From: J089 sp964535735
GTDB taxonomy: Bacteria; Fidelibacterota; Marinisomatia; Marinisomatales; J089
Reading direction: 5' to 3'
Length of the DNA stretch: 64,000 bases
Assembly: GCA_964535735.1 (NCBI GenBank)
Contig: CAZHTM010000001.1
Coordinates: forward strand, 174,055-238,054
Position 1 is the stretch's first letter; the number at the start of each line of letters is the position of its first letter. Shown one piece after another: positions 16,355 through 25,262 of the stretch. The notes below the pieces were generated by a model, which saw only the letters and a list, made by a program, of their open reading frames with translations, was not told the origin of the DNA and ran no database searches. The translations under genes and the position numbers were made by a program.

Positions 16355-17113
16355 ATGCGACGGGATAGAACTATCAGAAAGATGACTTTACTCCTGATTA
16401 TCATGGGAGTAATGCTTACCGTGGCGCATCCTCAAACAGCCTTCCCAAAGGTCACATTCGGCGTAGAAGAAACCTCCAATCCCACGGAGTTTTCCATCTC
16501 CCTCCAAATCGTCTTTCTGCTGACTGTCCTGTCGCTTGCTCCATCGATTTTAGTGATGATGACCAGTTTTACCCGGCTGGTTATTGTGTTTTCCTTTTTA
16601 AGGCGTTCCTTGGCCACCCAAACGGTTCCCTCAAATCAGATCCTGATTGGATTGGCCCTATTCTTAACCTTTTTTATCATGAAGCCCGTGTTCTCCGAAG
16701 TGAACGACAATGCGGTTCAACCGTACATCAAAGAGGAAATTACTCAATCGGAGGCTTTAGCCGCCGCCAAACAACCCATTGCGGCGTTCATGCTGAAACA
16801 GACGCGCCCAAAAGATTTGGAATTATTTATTGATCTGAGAGGCGAGGGGCGACCTCAATCGCCAAAAGACTTGTCTTTAATGACCATTATTCCTGCGTTT
16901 ATCATCAGCGAATTAAAGACCGCTTTTCAAATCGGATTTCTACTATATCTTCCCATGCTGGTTATTGACATGGTGGTTGCTAGTGTCCTGCTGTCCATGG
17001 GAATGATGATGCTTCCGCCCGTAATGATTTCCATGCCTTTTAAGATATTGCTCTTTGTTTTAGTGGATGGTTGGTATCTGCTGGTTGAGTCATTAGTTAA
17101 AGGATTTATGTAA
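16355..17113 (+). CDS. fliP: Flagellar export gate protein FliP
   Basis: FliP forms the core pore of the flagellar type III export gate with FliQ and FliR. The 252-residue protein has an N-terminal signal peptide (about residues 1-30), the family block LTVLSLAPSILVMMTSFTRL with IVFSFLRRSL, and the C-terminal signature (FQIGFLLYLPMLVIDMVVAS, then LLSMGMMMLPPVMISMPFKI). Four membrane segments are visible after the signal peptide. Its TAA overlaps the fliQ ATG, and fliQ and fliR follow with overlaps, consistent with the fixed FliP-Q-R stoichiometry. Confidence 0.97.
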   Translation: MRRDRTIRKMTLLLIIMGVMLTVAHPQTAFPKVTFGVEETSNPTEFSISLQIVFLLTVLSLAPSILVMMTSFTRLVIVFSFLRRSLATQTVPSNQILIGLALFLTFFIMKPVFSEVNDNAVQPYIKEEITQSEALAAAKQPIAAFMLKQTRPKDLELFIDLRGEGRPQSPKDLSLMTIIPAFIISELKTAFQIGFLLYLPMLVIDMVVASVLLSMGMMMLPPVMISMPFKILLFVLVDGWYLLVESLVKGFM

Positions 17114-17385
17114 TGTCGGTTGATTACGTTATCTTTCTCACCAAGCAATCTCTAACGACTGTGATATATCTATTGGCGCCCATTTTAGGTGCCGGTCTGG
17201 TCGTGGGATTAATCGTGGGCATCTTCCAGGCCGTTACGCAAATTCAAGAAATGACCTTGTCTTTCATTCCCAAAATGGCTGTGGTGGGATTTGTGATTTT
17301 ACTTCTTACGCCATGGTTTTTGGATATCCTTATTAATTATACTCAGGAAATTTTCAGCCAAATCAGTCTAATGGGCGTTCAATGA
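17113..17385 (+). CDS. fliQ: Flagellar export gate protein FliQ
   Basis: The 90-residue FliQ has the two expected membrane hairpins: LAPILGAGLVVGLIVGIFQA and FIPKMAVVGFVILLLTPWFL, joined by the conserved loop VTQIQEMTLSF. Length and layout are typical. It overlaps fliP by one base and fliR by four. FliQ packs around the FliP/FliR pore in the inner membrane. Confidence 0.97.
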   Translation: MSVDYVIFLTKQSLTTVIYLLAPILGAGLVVGLIVGIFQAVTQIQEMTLSFIPKMAVVGFVILLLTPWFLDILINYTQEIFSQISLMGVQ

Positions 17386-18170
17386 AGCTGGATTTCATCA
17401 TAGAATTTCAGAATCAGCTTCCACTGTTTCTTTTGGTGTTTGCCCGGATTTCCGGACTCTTATGGTCGCTTCCCCTGACCAGTTATACGACGATTCCAAA
17501 TCGGGTCCGAATTGGGCTGGCAATTATCATGTCCATGATTGTTATTCCCCTGCTTCCACCTGAGGAACTAAATGTTCATACTATGGTGGGTCTCTTTTTG
17601 GCCATTTTAATGGAGTTGGTCGTGGGATTGGTTTTGGGCTTCGGAGGTCGGGTCATTTTTGAAGCCTTCAATATGGCCGGTAGTTTTGTGGGACGTCAAA
17701 TGGGTTTGCTGTTAGCCAATGTCCTCGATCCCACCAGTCAGGATCAGACGCCGTTAATGAGCCAGATGTGGTTCTTTTTACTTCTCATGTTATTTTTATT
17801 GACGAACGGCCATTATGTCTTGATTGAATTATTGGCGAAACACTTTCAGACGATTCCCCTTATGGCCGCCACCTTTTCACCGGAAGCGGGGAGAACCTTA
17901 GTGGGTACCTTTCAAACGGCGCTAAATCTGGCCCTGAGTCTTGGTCTCCCTGCCATGCTCTTCCTCCTCATTGTGGATACGGCCATTGCTTTTACTTCAC
18001 GGGTCATGCCTCAATTAAACATATTTTTTGTGACGCTTCCCATCAAAATCGGATTGGGATTTCTGGTCATGATCATTTCATTGGACATTTTTCAAGTTTT
18101 ATATGATATCATGCTGTCGGACATGAACACTTATTTCAAAACAATGTTGATCCAGATGTCGGGAGTCTAG
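17382..18170 (+). CDS. fliR: Flagellar export gate protein FliR
   Basis: FliR completes the FliP5-FliQ4-FliR1 export gate. The 262-residue, very hydrophobic protein has about six membrane segments, the N-terminal block LPLFLLVFARISGLLWSLPL, the loop VIFEAFNMAGSFVGRQMGLL with FxxAGxxxxxQMG pattern, and a conserved NVLDPTSQDQTPLMSQ segment. The ATG lies in the end of fliQ with an ATGA-type overlap. It is followed by flhB after 1 base. FliR-FlhB fusions exist in some bacteria; here the two are separate. Confidence 0.96.
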   Translation: MKLDFIIEFQNQLPLFLLVFARISGLLWSLPLTSYTTIPNRVRIGLAIIMSMIVIPLLPPEELNVHTMVGLFLAILMELVVGLVLGFGGRVIFEAFNMAGSFVGRQMGLLLANVLDPTSQDQTPLMSQMWFFLLLMLFLLTNGHYVLIELLAKHFQTIPLMAATFSPEAGRTLVGTFQTALNLALSLGLPAMLFLLIVDTAIAFTSRVMPQLNIFFVTLPIKIGLGFLVMIISLDIFQVLYDIMLSDMNTYFKTMLIQMSGV

Positions 18171-18171
18171 T

Positions 18172-19272
18172 ATGCCGGAGCAACAAGGTCAGGACAGAAC
18201 TGAACCCGCATCCGAGAAAAAACGACGGGAAGAACGTGATAAAGGTAATGTCGCTAAAAGCACGGATCTCAACGCGGCGATTGTGTTACTGGTGGGCATT
18301 ATTGCCATTCGCTTTACCGGGGGAACAATCATAGAAAATATGGCGTCGATTTGTACCAATACTTATCAACATTTATCAACCATTATCCTGACGCCTGAGT
18401 TATTGTCAGCCCAATCAGCCGGTCTATTCGCTTACATCACCAAACGCCTGGTTCCTCTGTTATTCTTGCTTATGGTAGCAGGTGTCGCCAGCAATTATTT
18501 ACAAGTCGGGTTTATGATTGCCAAAAAGGCCCTGGTCCCCAATTTCAGTAAGTTGAATGTTTTTAGTGGGATCAAGCAAATGGTATCGGTGCGATCCATG
18601 GTGGAAACGCTGAAAGGCATCCTGAAAATCATCATTATTGGTATTATTTGCTATGTTGTGATTGAGAAACATCTATCGGACTTTCTTGTGATGGCGTATT
18701 CTTCCATTGGAGAATCATTAATGCTTCTGGGGGACATCCTTTTTGAAATGACCTTAAAAGTAGGGATTGCCTTGCTCATTCTGGCCGTGGCTGATTATGC
18801 GTATCAACGTTATCGTTATGAAGAAAGCATAAAAATGACAAAACAGGAAAAACAGGATGAAACAAAGCAGTATGAAGGTAATCCTGAGGTCAAAGGAAAG
18901 ATTCGGTCGGCTCAGCGTATGGCCGCACGAAAACGAATGTTGGCTGCCGTACCCGATGCCACAGTTGTAGTGACTAACCCCACCCATTTGGCTGTAGCCC
19001 TAAAATATGATATCAACGATTCCCAATCTGCACCTACAGTTGTGGCCAAGGGAAAACGAAAGATTGCAGAGCGAATTAAGGCCATCGCACGGGAACATAA
19101 TGTACCGGTTATAGAGAATAAGCCCTTAGCTCGAACCTTGTTTGCCACTACGGAAGTGGGGATGGAAATTCCAGCGGAACTTTATCAGGCCGTGGCGGAA
19201 ATCCTGGCTCAAGTCTATCGTGAGACGATCGGAAAGAGACAACCCGTGAGGAGGGTGGCGCATGCCGTCTAA
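18172..19272 (+). CDS. flhB: Flagellar export switch protein FlhB
   Basis: FlhB controls which substrates the flagellar export gate accepts. The 366-residue protein has the typical basic N-terminus (EPASEKKRREERDKGNVAKS), four membrane segments, and a cytoplasmic domain carrying the autocleavage site NPTH at residues 269-272. Downstream are APTVVAKGKRKIAERIKAIA and NKPLARTLFATTEVGMEIP, the conserved C-terminal part contacted by FliK. It overlaps flhA by 11 bases, and flhA follows in the usual flhBA order. Confidence 0.97.
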   Translation: MPEQQGQDRTEPASEKKRREERDKGNVAKSTDLNAAIVLLVGIIAIRFTGGTIIENMASICTNTYQHLSTIILTPELLSAQSAGLFAYITKRLVPLLFLLMVAGVASNYLQVGFMIAKKALVPNFSKLNVFSGIKQMVSVRSMVETLKGILKIIIIGIICYVVIEKHLSDFLVMAYSSIGESLMLLGDILFEMTLKVGIALLILAVADYAYQRYRYEESIKMTKQEKQDETKQYEGNPEVKGKIRSAQRMAARKRMLAAVPDATVVVTNPTHLAVALKYDINDSQSAPTVVAKGKRKIAERIKAIAREHNVPVIENKPLARTLFATTEVGMEIPAELYQAVAEILAQVYRETIGKRQPVRRVAHAV

Positions 19273-21325
19273 ATCCCCATTAAAAGTCTCCAACAACAGC
19301 AACTTGGCGTTGGTGGGTGGAATTATTACGATCCTGGCGGTCATGATTTTGCCGCTTCCCACTTTCCTGATGGATATGCTCCTGGTGATGAATATTACCG
19401 GTGGATTGCTGATGCTGTTTGTCGCCTTGTATATCATGAAGCCCTTGGAATTTTCTGTCTTTCCTGGACTGCTGTTGATCACGACTCTGTTCCGGTTATC
19501 TCTGAATGTAGCCACCACCCGGTTAATTTTAGGACAAGGGTACGCCGGAGAGATTATTGAGACGTTTGGAAGTTTTGTGGTCCAGGGAAATTATGTGGTC
19601 GGTGGTGTCATTTTCCTGATTCTGGTCATTATTAACTTTATTGTGATTACTAAAGGTTCCACTCGTATTGCCGAAGTATCAGCTCGGTTTACTTTGGACG
19701 CGATGCCTGGAAAACAAATGGCCATCGATGCTGATTTAAATGCGGGGTTAATCGATGATCAGGAAGCTCGGGAACGCCGTGAACTTATCGGCCGGGAGGC
19801 GGATTTTTATGGCGCTATGGACGGTGCCGCAAAATTTGTTCGTGGTGATGCCATTGCCGGGCTACTGATCACGTCCATCAATATTTTAGGTGGGTTGGCC
19901 ATTGGCGTTCTGCAACGGGGTATGCCCTTGGCGGAAGCGGCTTCAAAATATACTATTCTCACTATCGGTGATGGATTGGTTGCCCAAATTCCCGCCTTAA
20001 TCATCTCAACCGCCGCGGCCATTATAATTACCAGAGCCACATCTGAATCATCGCTGGGTACTGACATCACGTTCCAGGTTACCCGCCGACCTAAAGTTGT
20101 ATTTGTGACCGCTTTTATTCTGGCGTTGATGGGGTTTGTACCTGGAATGCCGTTCTTCCCGTTTCTAATTATGGCGTCCATATTGGCCGGGGGAGGATAC
20201 ATGGTCCAGAATGCCCTAACGCTTGAGGCGGAAGCTCAGGCGGCGGAAGATGTGGAGGAACTCCCTGAGAAAGAGGATAAAATCGAAGAATATCTCCATC
20301 CGGATCCGTTCGAAGTGGAAATTGGATACGGACTAATCCCCCTGGTGGATTCGAATCAGGGAGGAAATCTACTTGGACGCATTTCAGCGATTCGAAAAAG
20401 CCTGGCGATGGAATTGGGTTTGATTGTGCCACCCATTCGAATTCGGGACAATATTCAACTCAAACCCAATGAATACATTTTCAAAATCCAAGGTGTGGAA
20501 ATCTCCCGGGGAGAAGCCATGATGAATTATTATTTAGTTCTCAATCCCGGTGAAGAAGTGGATTTTGATGGCGTACGCACTCAGGAACCAACCTTTGGAT
20601 TACCCGCCATGTGGGTATCGGACCAGGATCGTGAAAAGGCGGAAGTGGCTGGTTATACGACCATTGAACCTCCCGCTGTTATCGCCACCCATCTCATGGA
20701 AACCCTGAAAGCAAATGCGTATAAACTTCTGAATCGTCAGGAAACTCAGCGGATGCTGGATCATCTGAAGGAGAGTCATTCTGCTGTTGTAGAAGGTCTG
20801 GTTCCGGAAATCATTTCCTTAGGGGTGGTAACGGCGATTCTGAAAAATTTGTTAAAAGAACAAATCCCCATCCGGAATTTGGTATTGATCATGGAGACGA
20901 TAGCGGATTACGCGGCCTTCAGCAAAGATCCGGAAGTGCTAACTGAATATGTTCGGGGAGCGTTAGTGGAAATTATTACGGATCTGCTTACAGACGATGA
21001 AAATACGGTAACGGTAGCCACGCTCGATCCCCGAATCGAAGATAAAATCGCGGAATCGCTGCGCAATAACACAGCGCCTAATCAAAGTTTGGGATTCACA
21101 CCTGAACAAGTGAATCAAATTTTCGAAAGTATTGCCGAAAAAGTGAATCTTATGATCAGCGGCAATCACAAACCGGTTCTTCTGGTGTCTCCGCAAATCC
21201 GAAAATACGTGCGGAAATTTGTGGAGCCGGTGTTGCCTGATCTGATGATCATTTCCTATTCGGAGTTAACCTCAAGTACAAACCTAAAATCAGTTGGAAT
21301 AGTGAGTTATCCCCATGCAAGTTAG
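19262..21325 (+). CDS. flhA: Flagellar export protein FlhA
   Basis: FlhA is the large export gate subunit that uses proton motive force and docks chaperone-substrate complexes. The 687-residue protein has about eight membrane segments in the first 320 residues and the family's FHIPEP cytoplasmic loop (SARFTLDAMPGKQMAIDADL, NAGLIDDQEARERRELIGRE near 145-185). The C-terminal cytoplasmic domain includes GYGLIPLVDSNQGGNLLGRI and ends with LKSVGIVSYPHAS. The ATG lies 11 bases before the end of flhB, and the end overlaps flhF by 11 bases. Confidence 0.98.
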   Translation: MPSKSPLKVSNNSNLALVGGIITILAVMILPLPTFLMDMLLVMNITGGLLMLFVALYIMKPLEFSVFPGLLLITTLFRLSLNVATTRLILGQGYAGEIIETFGSFVVQGNYVVGGVIFLILVIINFIVITKGSTRIAEVSARFTLDAMPGKQMAIDADLNAGLIDDQEARERRELIGREADFYGAMDGAAKFVRGDAIAGLLITSINILGGLAIGVLQRGMPLAEAASKYTILTIGDGLVAQIPALIISTAAAIIITRATSESSLGTDITFQVTRRPKVVFVTAFILALMGFVPGMPFFPFLIMASILAGGGYMVQNALTLEAEAQAAEDVEELPEKEDKIEEYLHPDPFEVEIGYGLIPLVDSNQGGNLLGRISAIRKSLAMELGLIVPPIRIRDNIQLKPNEYIFKIQGVEISRGEAMMNYYLVLNPGEEVDFDGVRTQEPTFGLPAMWVSDQDREKAEVAGYTTIEPPAVIATHLMETLKANAYKLLNRQETQRMLDHLKESHSAVVEGLVPEIISLGVVTAILKNLLKEQIPIRNLVLIMETIADYAAFSKDPEVLTEYVRGALVEIITDLLTDDENTVTVATLDPRIEDKIAESLRNNTAPNQSLGFTPEQVNQIFESIAEKVNLMISGNHKPVLLVSPQIRKYVRKFVEPVLPDLMIISYSELTSSTNLKSVGIVSYPHAS

Positions 21326-22418
21326 ATCATTTACCGGTCGATCTCTAAAAGACGCAATGAATCGAGCCAAAGCAATCTTTGGTGAAAATATTGTCATTCT
21401 TGATTCCACACACCTTCCGGTTACCGAAGAAAACCCGGAGATGCAGATTCAATTGTCGGTGGGTGTGCCTGATTCAGCCAAGCCTTTACAACCGCCCTTG
21501 TGGGATAAAAAAGCGGCCTTTCACCGTTATCTACAGACACAATTAGCGGAAATGGGATCATCTCCGAGTGTTCCATCAACGCCACATTCTGACCGTTTGG
21601 CAACCGATTTATCGGATAGTCTGGTCTCTGATATACCAGAACCCTATCATTCCCTGTTTACTAAAATGGTAGGTTTGGGATTTGAACGAAATTTTACGCT
21701 TGATTTGGTTCGAAGTGTTTATTGGTCCCGGCGTGAGACAGGGTTGACAAAAGGGGAATTGTTATCCATTCTTCAACCTCTGTTCATGAAGTCTCTACCG
21801 GAGCCCGATCGGGGGCTTTTCCAGCGGAAATCCCGCATGATTATACCGGTTGTGGGACCCACAGGTTCAGGGAAAACCACTACCATTATGAAACTGGCAC
21901 TAAATCCCCTGTGTTTCGGAAAACGCAAAGTGGCCATCTTGTCACTGGATCATCACCGTATGGCCGCGGGACAACAATTAGTGCAGTTTTCAAAAATAAC
22001 AGGAATCCCTTACACACCGATTGAGTCTGAAGTGGAATTGCACCAATATTTCAAATCCGGCGTGGATGCAGAAATTGTGCTTGTGGATACGCCAGGACGC
22101 AGTCCCAACTTTTCCGATTACACTAAAGAATTAAGTGAAATGTTGACCTTGCTTCAACCAACAGCAACGATACTGGCCATGCCTCTAAACTATGATACGG
22201 ATGACATCTTTTTCAATTCCGTGTTGTACCAGGCTTTAGGTACCACGCATTTATTCTTTACCAAATTGGATGAAACCTGCCGTCCTGGAAAATTAATTTC
22301 CGTGATTCATGAATTGAATATGCCAGTAGCAGGATTGGGAAACGGTCAATCGATTACCGATGATTTAATATTAAATTATGGTGAAGCTTTATGGAGTCGT
22401 TTGATCTTAGAGATATAG
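21315..22418 (+). CDS. flhF: Flagellar placement GTPase FlhF
   Basis: FlhF is an SRP-family GTPase that fixes the site, often polar, of flagellum assembly. The N-terminus (QVRSFTGRSLKDAMNRAKAI followed by FGENIVILDS) is typical of FlhF. A variable linker leads to the NG domain with P-loop GPTGSGKT at residues 181-188, ILSLDHHRMAAGQQLVQFSK, the DTPGRSP motif and TKLDETCRPG. At 367 residues it is a normal size. It overlaps flhA and is followed by flhG, its regulator. The pair implies control of flagellar number and location. Confidence 0.95.
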   Translation: MQVRSFTGRSLKDAMNRAKAIFGENIVILDSTHLPVTEENPEMQIQLSVGVPDSAKPLQPPLWDKKAAFHRYLQTQLAEMGSSPSVPSTPHSDRLATDLSDSLVSDIPEPYHSLFTKMVGLGFERNFTLDLVRSVYWSRRETGLTKGELLSILQPLFMKSLPEPDRGLFQRKSRMIIPVVGPTGSGKTTTIMKLALNPLCFGKRKVAILSLDHHRMAAGQQLVQFSKITGIPYTPIESEVELHQYFKSGVDAEIVLVDTPGRSPNFSDYTKELSEMLTLLQPTATILAMPLNYDTDDIFFNSVLYQALGTTHLFFTKLDETCRPGKLISVIHELNMPVAGLGNGQSITDDLILNYGEALWSRLILEI

Positions 22419-22421
22419 CTC

Positions 22422-23285
22422 ATGGATTTATCAATCAATAACCGACTGAATTTTCATTCAAAATCCCATCCAAACATTCTGGCTGTCACCAGCGGTAAGG
22501 GGGGAGTGGGGAAAACCAGCATTAGCGTTAACCTGGCGATCCTGTTTAGACAACTCAGGAAACGGGTGTTGCTCATTGATGCGGATGTGCACCTGGGAAA
22601 CGTTGACCTGGTTGTGGGGATTCGTCCAACACTCACCATGTCCGACGTCATTTTAGGTAAAAAAGATTTGGCGGAAACCATCGTTTCCGGACCGGGGGGC
22701 GTCGATATCCTTCCCGCAAGTTCGGGTGTGTTGGAATTATTGGAATGCGAAGCCAGTATCATTAAACGGTTGAATCGGGCCTTCCATTCTTTCGAGAATA
22801 ATTACGATCTTATCATAATTGATACAGGGGCAGGGCTAACGACAAATGTCTTATCCTTTGTGAATAGCGCCAACCGAACATTAGTGGTGGTGACGCCGGA
22901 TCCAGCTTCGATCGCCGATGCTTACGGAATGATTAAAGTCATCTCAAAAACCAAATCCAATCAACCGATCATCATCCTGACGAATATGGTATCTTCCTAT
23001 GATGAGGGATCATCCCTATTTCAAAAATTGAATCTTATGTCTAACCGATTTCTCAATTTTAACCTGGAGTATGCCGGATCGCTGCCCAAGACACGCGAAT
23101 GGGCCGAATGCGTACTTCAACAAATTCCATTAGCACTTAAACATGGCAATTCCACCCCGGTACGGGCTTTAAAAATGATCTCCAGAAAAATTTTAAGGAT
23201 TCCAACATCCAAAGAAATTGTCCAGGGCATTTTCGATGGTTTTTTAGAAGAAAACCGGTTATCACCTGAGGTACAGAATGACTAA
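22422..23285 (+). CDS. flhG: Flagellar number regulator FlhG (MinD-like ATPase)
   Basis: FlhG (FleN/YlxH) is a MinD/ParA-type ATPase that limits flagellar number by acting on FlhF and, in some species, on the master activator. The deviant Walker A motif KGGVGKT is at residues 26-32, followed by VLLIDADVHLGNVDLVVGIR and a switch II region LIIIDTGAGLTT. The 287-residue length is typical; the C-terminal helix that binds membrane is plausible but not obvious. The gene follows flhF by 3 bases and overlaps the next small gene by 8 bases. In vibrios and pseudomonads FlhG restrains sigma-54 activators, which fits the promoters seen here. Confidence 0.94.
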   Translation: MDLSINNRLNFHSKSHPNILAVTSGKGGVGKTSISVNLAILFRQLRKRVLLIDADVHLGNVDLVVGIRPTLTMSDVILGKKDLAETIVSGPGGVDILPASSGVLELLECEASIIKRLNRAFHSFENNYDLIIIDTGAGLTTNVLSFVNSANRTLVVVTPDPASIADAYGMIKVISKTKSNQPIIILTNMVSSYDEGSSLFQKLNLMSNRFLNFNLEYAGSLPKTREWAECVLQQIPLALKHGNSTPVRALKMISRKILRIPTSKEIVQGIFDGFLEENRLSPEVQND

Positions 23286-23487
23286 ACTGTTTTATAAATT
23301 TGCTCTGTTGATGGCGCTAATCACCTTTTTAACCTGTGTGGTGAATGGCATTTCATTGATCACCTGTGTTTTACGATCATTCATGGTCATGATCGGGGTT
23401 TTATTTACCATCTTTGTGGCCGGTTATATTCTGCAATTCGGAATCTATCTCACCACACAAAACACTCAAGAGGATAAAAAGGCTTGA
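23278..23487 (+). CDS. Small membrane protein of unknown function between flhG and fliA
   Basis: The 69-residue protein consists largely of two hydrophobic helices (about residues 6-28, FALLMALITFLTCVVNGISL, and 33-58, SFMVMIGVLFTIFVAGYILQ) with a short charged tail TQNTQEDKKA. No family recognised. It overlaps both neighbours: 8 bases with flhG and one with the ATG of fliA, so it is surely translated as part of the operon. Two cysteines sit in or near the first helix. A role as membrane partner for FlhG or as a regulator of sigma-28 is possible from location only. Confidence 0.65.
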   Translation: MTKLFYKFALLMALITFLTCVVNGISLITCVLRSFMVMIGVLFTIFVAGYILQFGIYLTTQNTQEDKKA

Positions 23488-24254
23488 TGTCGCAGTCTAC
23501 AACCACCCAGGTAACCAGCGAAACCTATATCCGGAAATACAAGGAAACGGGCGACCCGCATTATAAAGATTTGGCTATTCGCTCTTATTTGCCTCTGGTG
23601 AAGTACATTGTGGGCCGCATTCCGCCCGTAGCCAATGGAAATTTGAGTCGTAACGATATGTATCAATTTGGAGTTATTGGTCTCATTGACGCTCTGGATC
23701 GATACAATCCTGATCAAGGTGTGGGATTCAAGACGTTTGCGTATAAACGCATTCATGGTGAAGTGATTGATGCAGTTCGGAAAGAGAGTCGATTGTCCCG
23801 GGACCAAATCCACCAATTGAATCTAATAGAACAGGCGAAACGAGTGTTGTGGCATCAACTTGGCCGGGAACCCATGCCAGGAGAGATCGCTCGTAAAGTG
23901 GGGATGACGCTGGAAAAATATGAATATCTCAGTCAAATAAAGGCTCAATCCATAATTTCTTTGGATGATCCTGTCAGCGGAACTGAAGAGGAAAGCGCCA
24001 TCTCTCGCGTGGAAACGGTTACGGACCCAGATCAATTATCGCCTGACCAGGCATTGGATAAAGAAAGTCTTAAACAAGAATTAAAGTCGATTATTAAAGC
24101 TCTTCCTGAACGTAAACGGTTAATTTTAGCATTATATTACTATGAAGAGTTGACCCTGGCGGATATTGGCACAGTATTAAATTTGACTGAATCCAGAGTT
24201 TCCCAAATTCTCTCAGATACTCTGGTTGAAATCCGAGGCAAATTGAGGCCCTAA
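23487..24254 (+). CDS. fliA: RNA polymerase sigma factor FliA/WhiG (sigma-28)
   Basis: Sigma-28 directs late flagellar genes such as flagellin and chemotaxis. Region 2 is clear (YLPLVKYIVGRIPPVANG, then DMYQFGVIGLIDALDRYNPD and FKTFAYKRIHGEVIDAVRKE), as are region 3 (PGEIARKVGMTLEKYEYLSQ) and region 4 (LALYYYEELTLADIGTVLNL, TESRVSQI). I chose ATG at 23487, which overlaps the TGA of the preceding gene, over a TTG three bases upstream. The anti-sigma factor FlgM is not in the window. Its place at the end of the export block matches the sigD position in Bacillus. Confidence 0.95.
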   Translation: MSQSTTTQVTSETYIRKYKETGDPHYKDLAIRSYLPLVKYIVGRIPPVANGNLSRNDMYQFGVIGLIDALDRYNPDQGVGFKTFAYKRIHGEVIDAVRKESRLSRDQIHQLNLIEQAKRVLWHQLGREPMPGEIARKVGMTLEKYEYLSQIKAQSIISLDDPVSGTEEESAISRVETVTDPDQLSPDQALDKESLKQELKSIIKALPERKRLILALYYYEELTLADIGTVLNLTESRVSQILSDTLVEIRGKLRP

Positions 24255-24256
24255 AT

Positions 24257-24475
24257 ATGGAACCGACCATTAAAAACATAACCTCCAGACCTTTGGAAGA
24301 AATACCCAAGGTGGTTAAATCGGATAACCAACCTAAGAAACGAAAACACACCGATAAAGGCAGTCGTGAAGATGTCTTAATACTGCATGGGCAGCGAAAG
24401 AAAAAAATCTCACAGCCGAAAGCTGAATCATCAACGTCTCTACCAGGACATGAGGTGGACATTGTTGTACGTTAA
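24257..24475 (+). CDS. Small basic protein of unknown function after fliA
   Basis: A 72-residue, highly charged protein (about a quarter Lys or Arg) starting 2 bases after fliA and ending GHEVDIVVR. It has no hydrophobic segment and no recognised domain and is likely cytoplasmic and mostly unstructured. The 3' end overlaps the start of the next gene by 26 bases. Its size and place next to fliA would allow a FlgM-like anti-sigma role, but it lacks a convincing FlgM sigma-binding helix pattern, so I do not assign one. It could also be spurious. Confidence 0.5.
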   Translation: MEPTIKNITSRPLEEIPKVVKSDNQPKKRKHTDKGSREDVLILHGQRKKKISQPKAESSTSLPGHEVDIVVR

Positions 24476-25262
24476 ATCATCTTGCAGATTCGTTTTGTAC
24501 CTGGGCATAATGTTATGGGCAAGTCTGTCCTGGGTATTCGGAGAAAGCCAGATTACCATGTTTACGGCTGAGATAGGAACGTCCCGTAGAGTGATTGTGT
24601 CTTTGGGGGATGTCCAACCAACAGCGCCCGACTGGATTGTGTTTACATCAGACTCCGCCACGGGGAAATTTTCACTCACATTTCGACACTTAACGTCTAA
24701 TCGCTATTTAGGGCGGAAGCATATTTTAGAACGGGGCGTCGTTCCAATCCAATTGTCTGTATCTTTTCCGGATTCAGAGTCATTAACCATTACTGGAAAA
24801 TCACTTCCCTTTAGAAAAGTCTGGAGTTTTTGGGTGGTGGATCAGAATGAATTCATTGTGGATTTTTTCCAGGAAGTACCCCCGGAAACCATTTTCCATG
24901 AGAAAACGTTATCGCCTGGGCTTCCCCAGGCGATGATAACGAAGAAAATCATCGCCTCAACCGGGATTGTATCTCCTAAAACTGAAGCACGGATATCATC
25001 CATATTTAAACGGGCGGTGTTATATGCGACTTTGATTCTGGTATTTGGTTTATCACTGATATTTGGTTTTCAAAAGAAGAAAACATTGGTTGGTGAAGAC
25101 ACTCCTTCCACCACGGCTGAAAATACTACAGAAAATAAGCCTTCAAATCCAGGACGGGATAAAGAAGCCATCCGTCGAATCATGAAAACCACAGGGCAAA
25201 CCTGGGATGAAGCTGCTTTAACCTTATCTCTGGGACGATCCAAAGATTATGGGCGGGTATAA
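24450..25262 (+). CDS. Signal-anchored protein of unknown function in flagellar locus
   Basis: I chose ATG 24450, which places a typical membrane-targeting segment (SCRFVLYLGIMLWASLSWVF) at the N-terminus; an ATG at 24387 would add 21 charged residues without a signal. The 270-residue product has a beta-rich extracytoplasmic region (about residues 35-175), a membrane helix near residues 190-213 (AVLYATLILVFGLSLIFGF), and a cytoplasmic tail with DKEAIRRIMKTTGQTWDEAA that resembles a small helical module. No family recognised. It overlaps genes on both sides. The layout (periplasmic sensor, helix, cytosolic tail) suggests a membrane adaptor or envelope sensor. Confidence 0.65.
   Translation: MRWTLLYVKSSCRFVLYLGIMLWASLSWVFGESQITMFTAEIGTSRRVIVSLGDVQPTAPDWIVFTSDSATGKFSLTFRHLTSNRYLGRKHILERGVVPIQLSVSFPDSESLTITGKSLPFRKVWSFWVVDQNEFIVDFFQEVPPETIFHEKTLSPGLPQAMITKKIIASTGIVSPKTEARISSIFKRAVLYATLILVFGLSLIFGFQKKKTLVGEDTPSTTAENTTENKPSNPGRDKEAIRRIMKTTGQTWDEAALTLSLGRSKDYGRV

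Noticed and set aside
24387..24449. Earlier ATG for the signal-anchored protein after fliA
   Set aside because: It adds 21 charged residues ahead of the signal segment and overlaps the neighbour by 89 bases; ATG 24450 gives a normal signal-anchor start.
24257..24475. Small basic protein as FlgM anti-sigma factor
   Set aside because: Size and place would fit, but no sigma-28-binding helix pattern is visible, so I left it unassigned.
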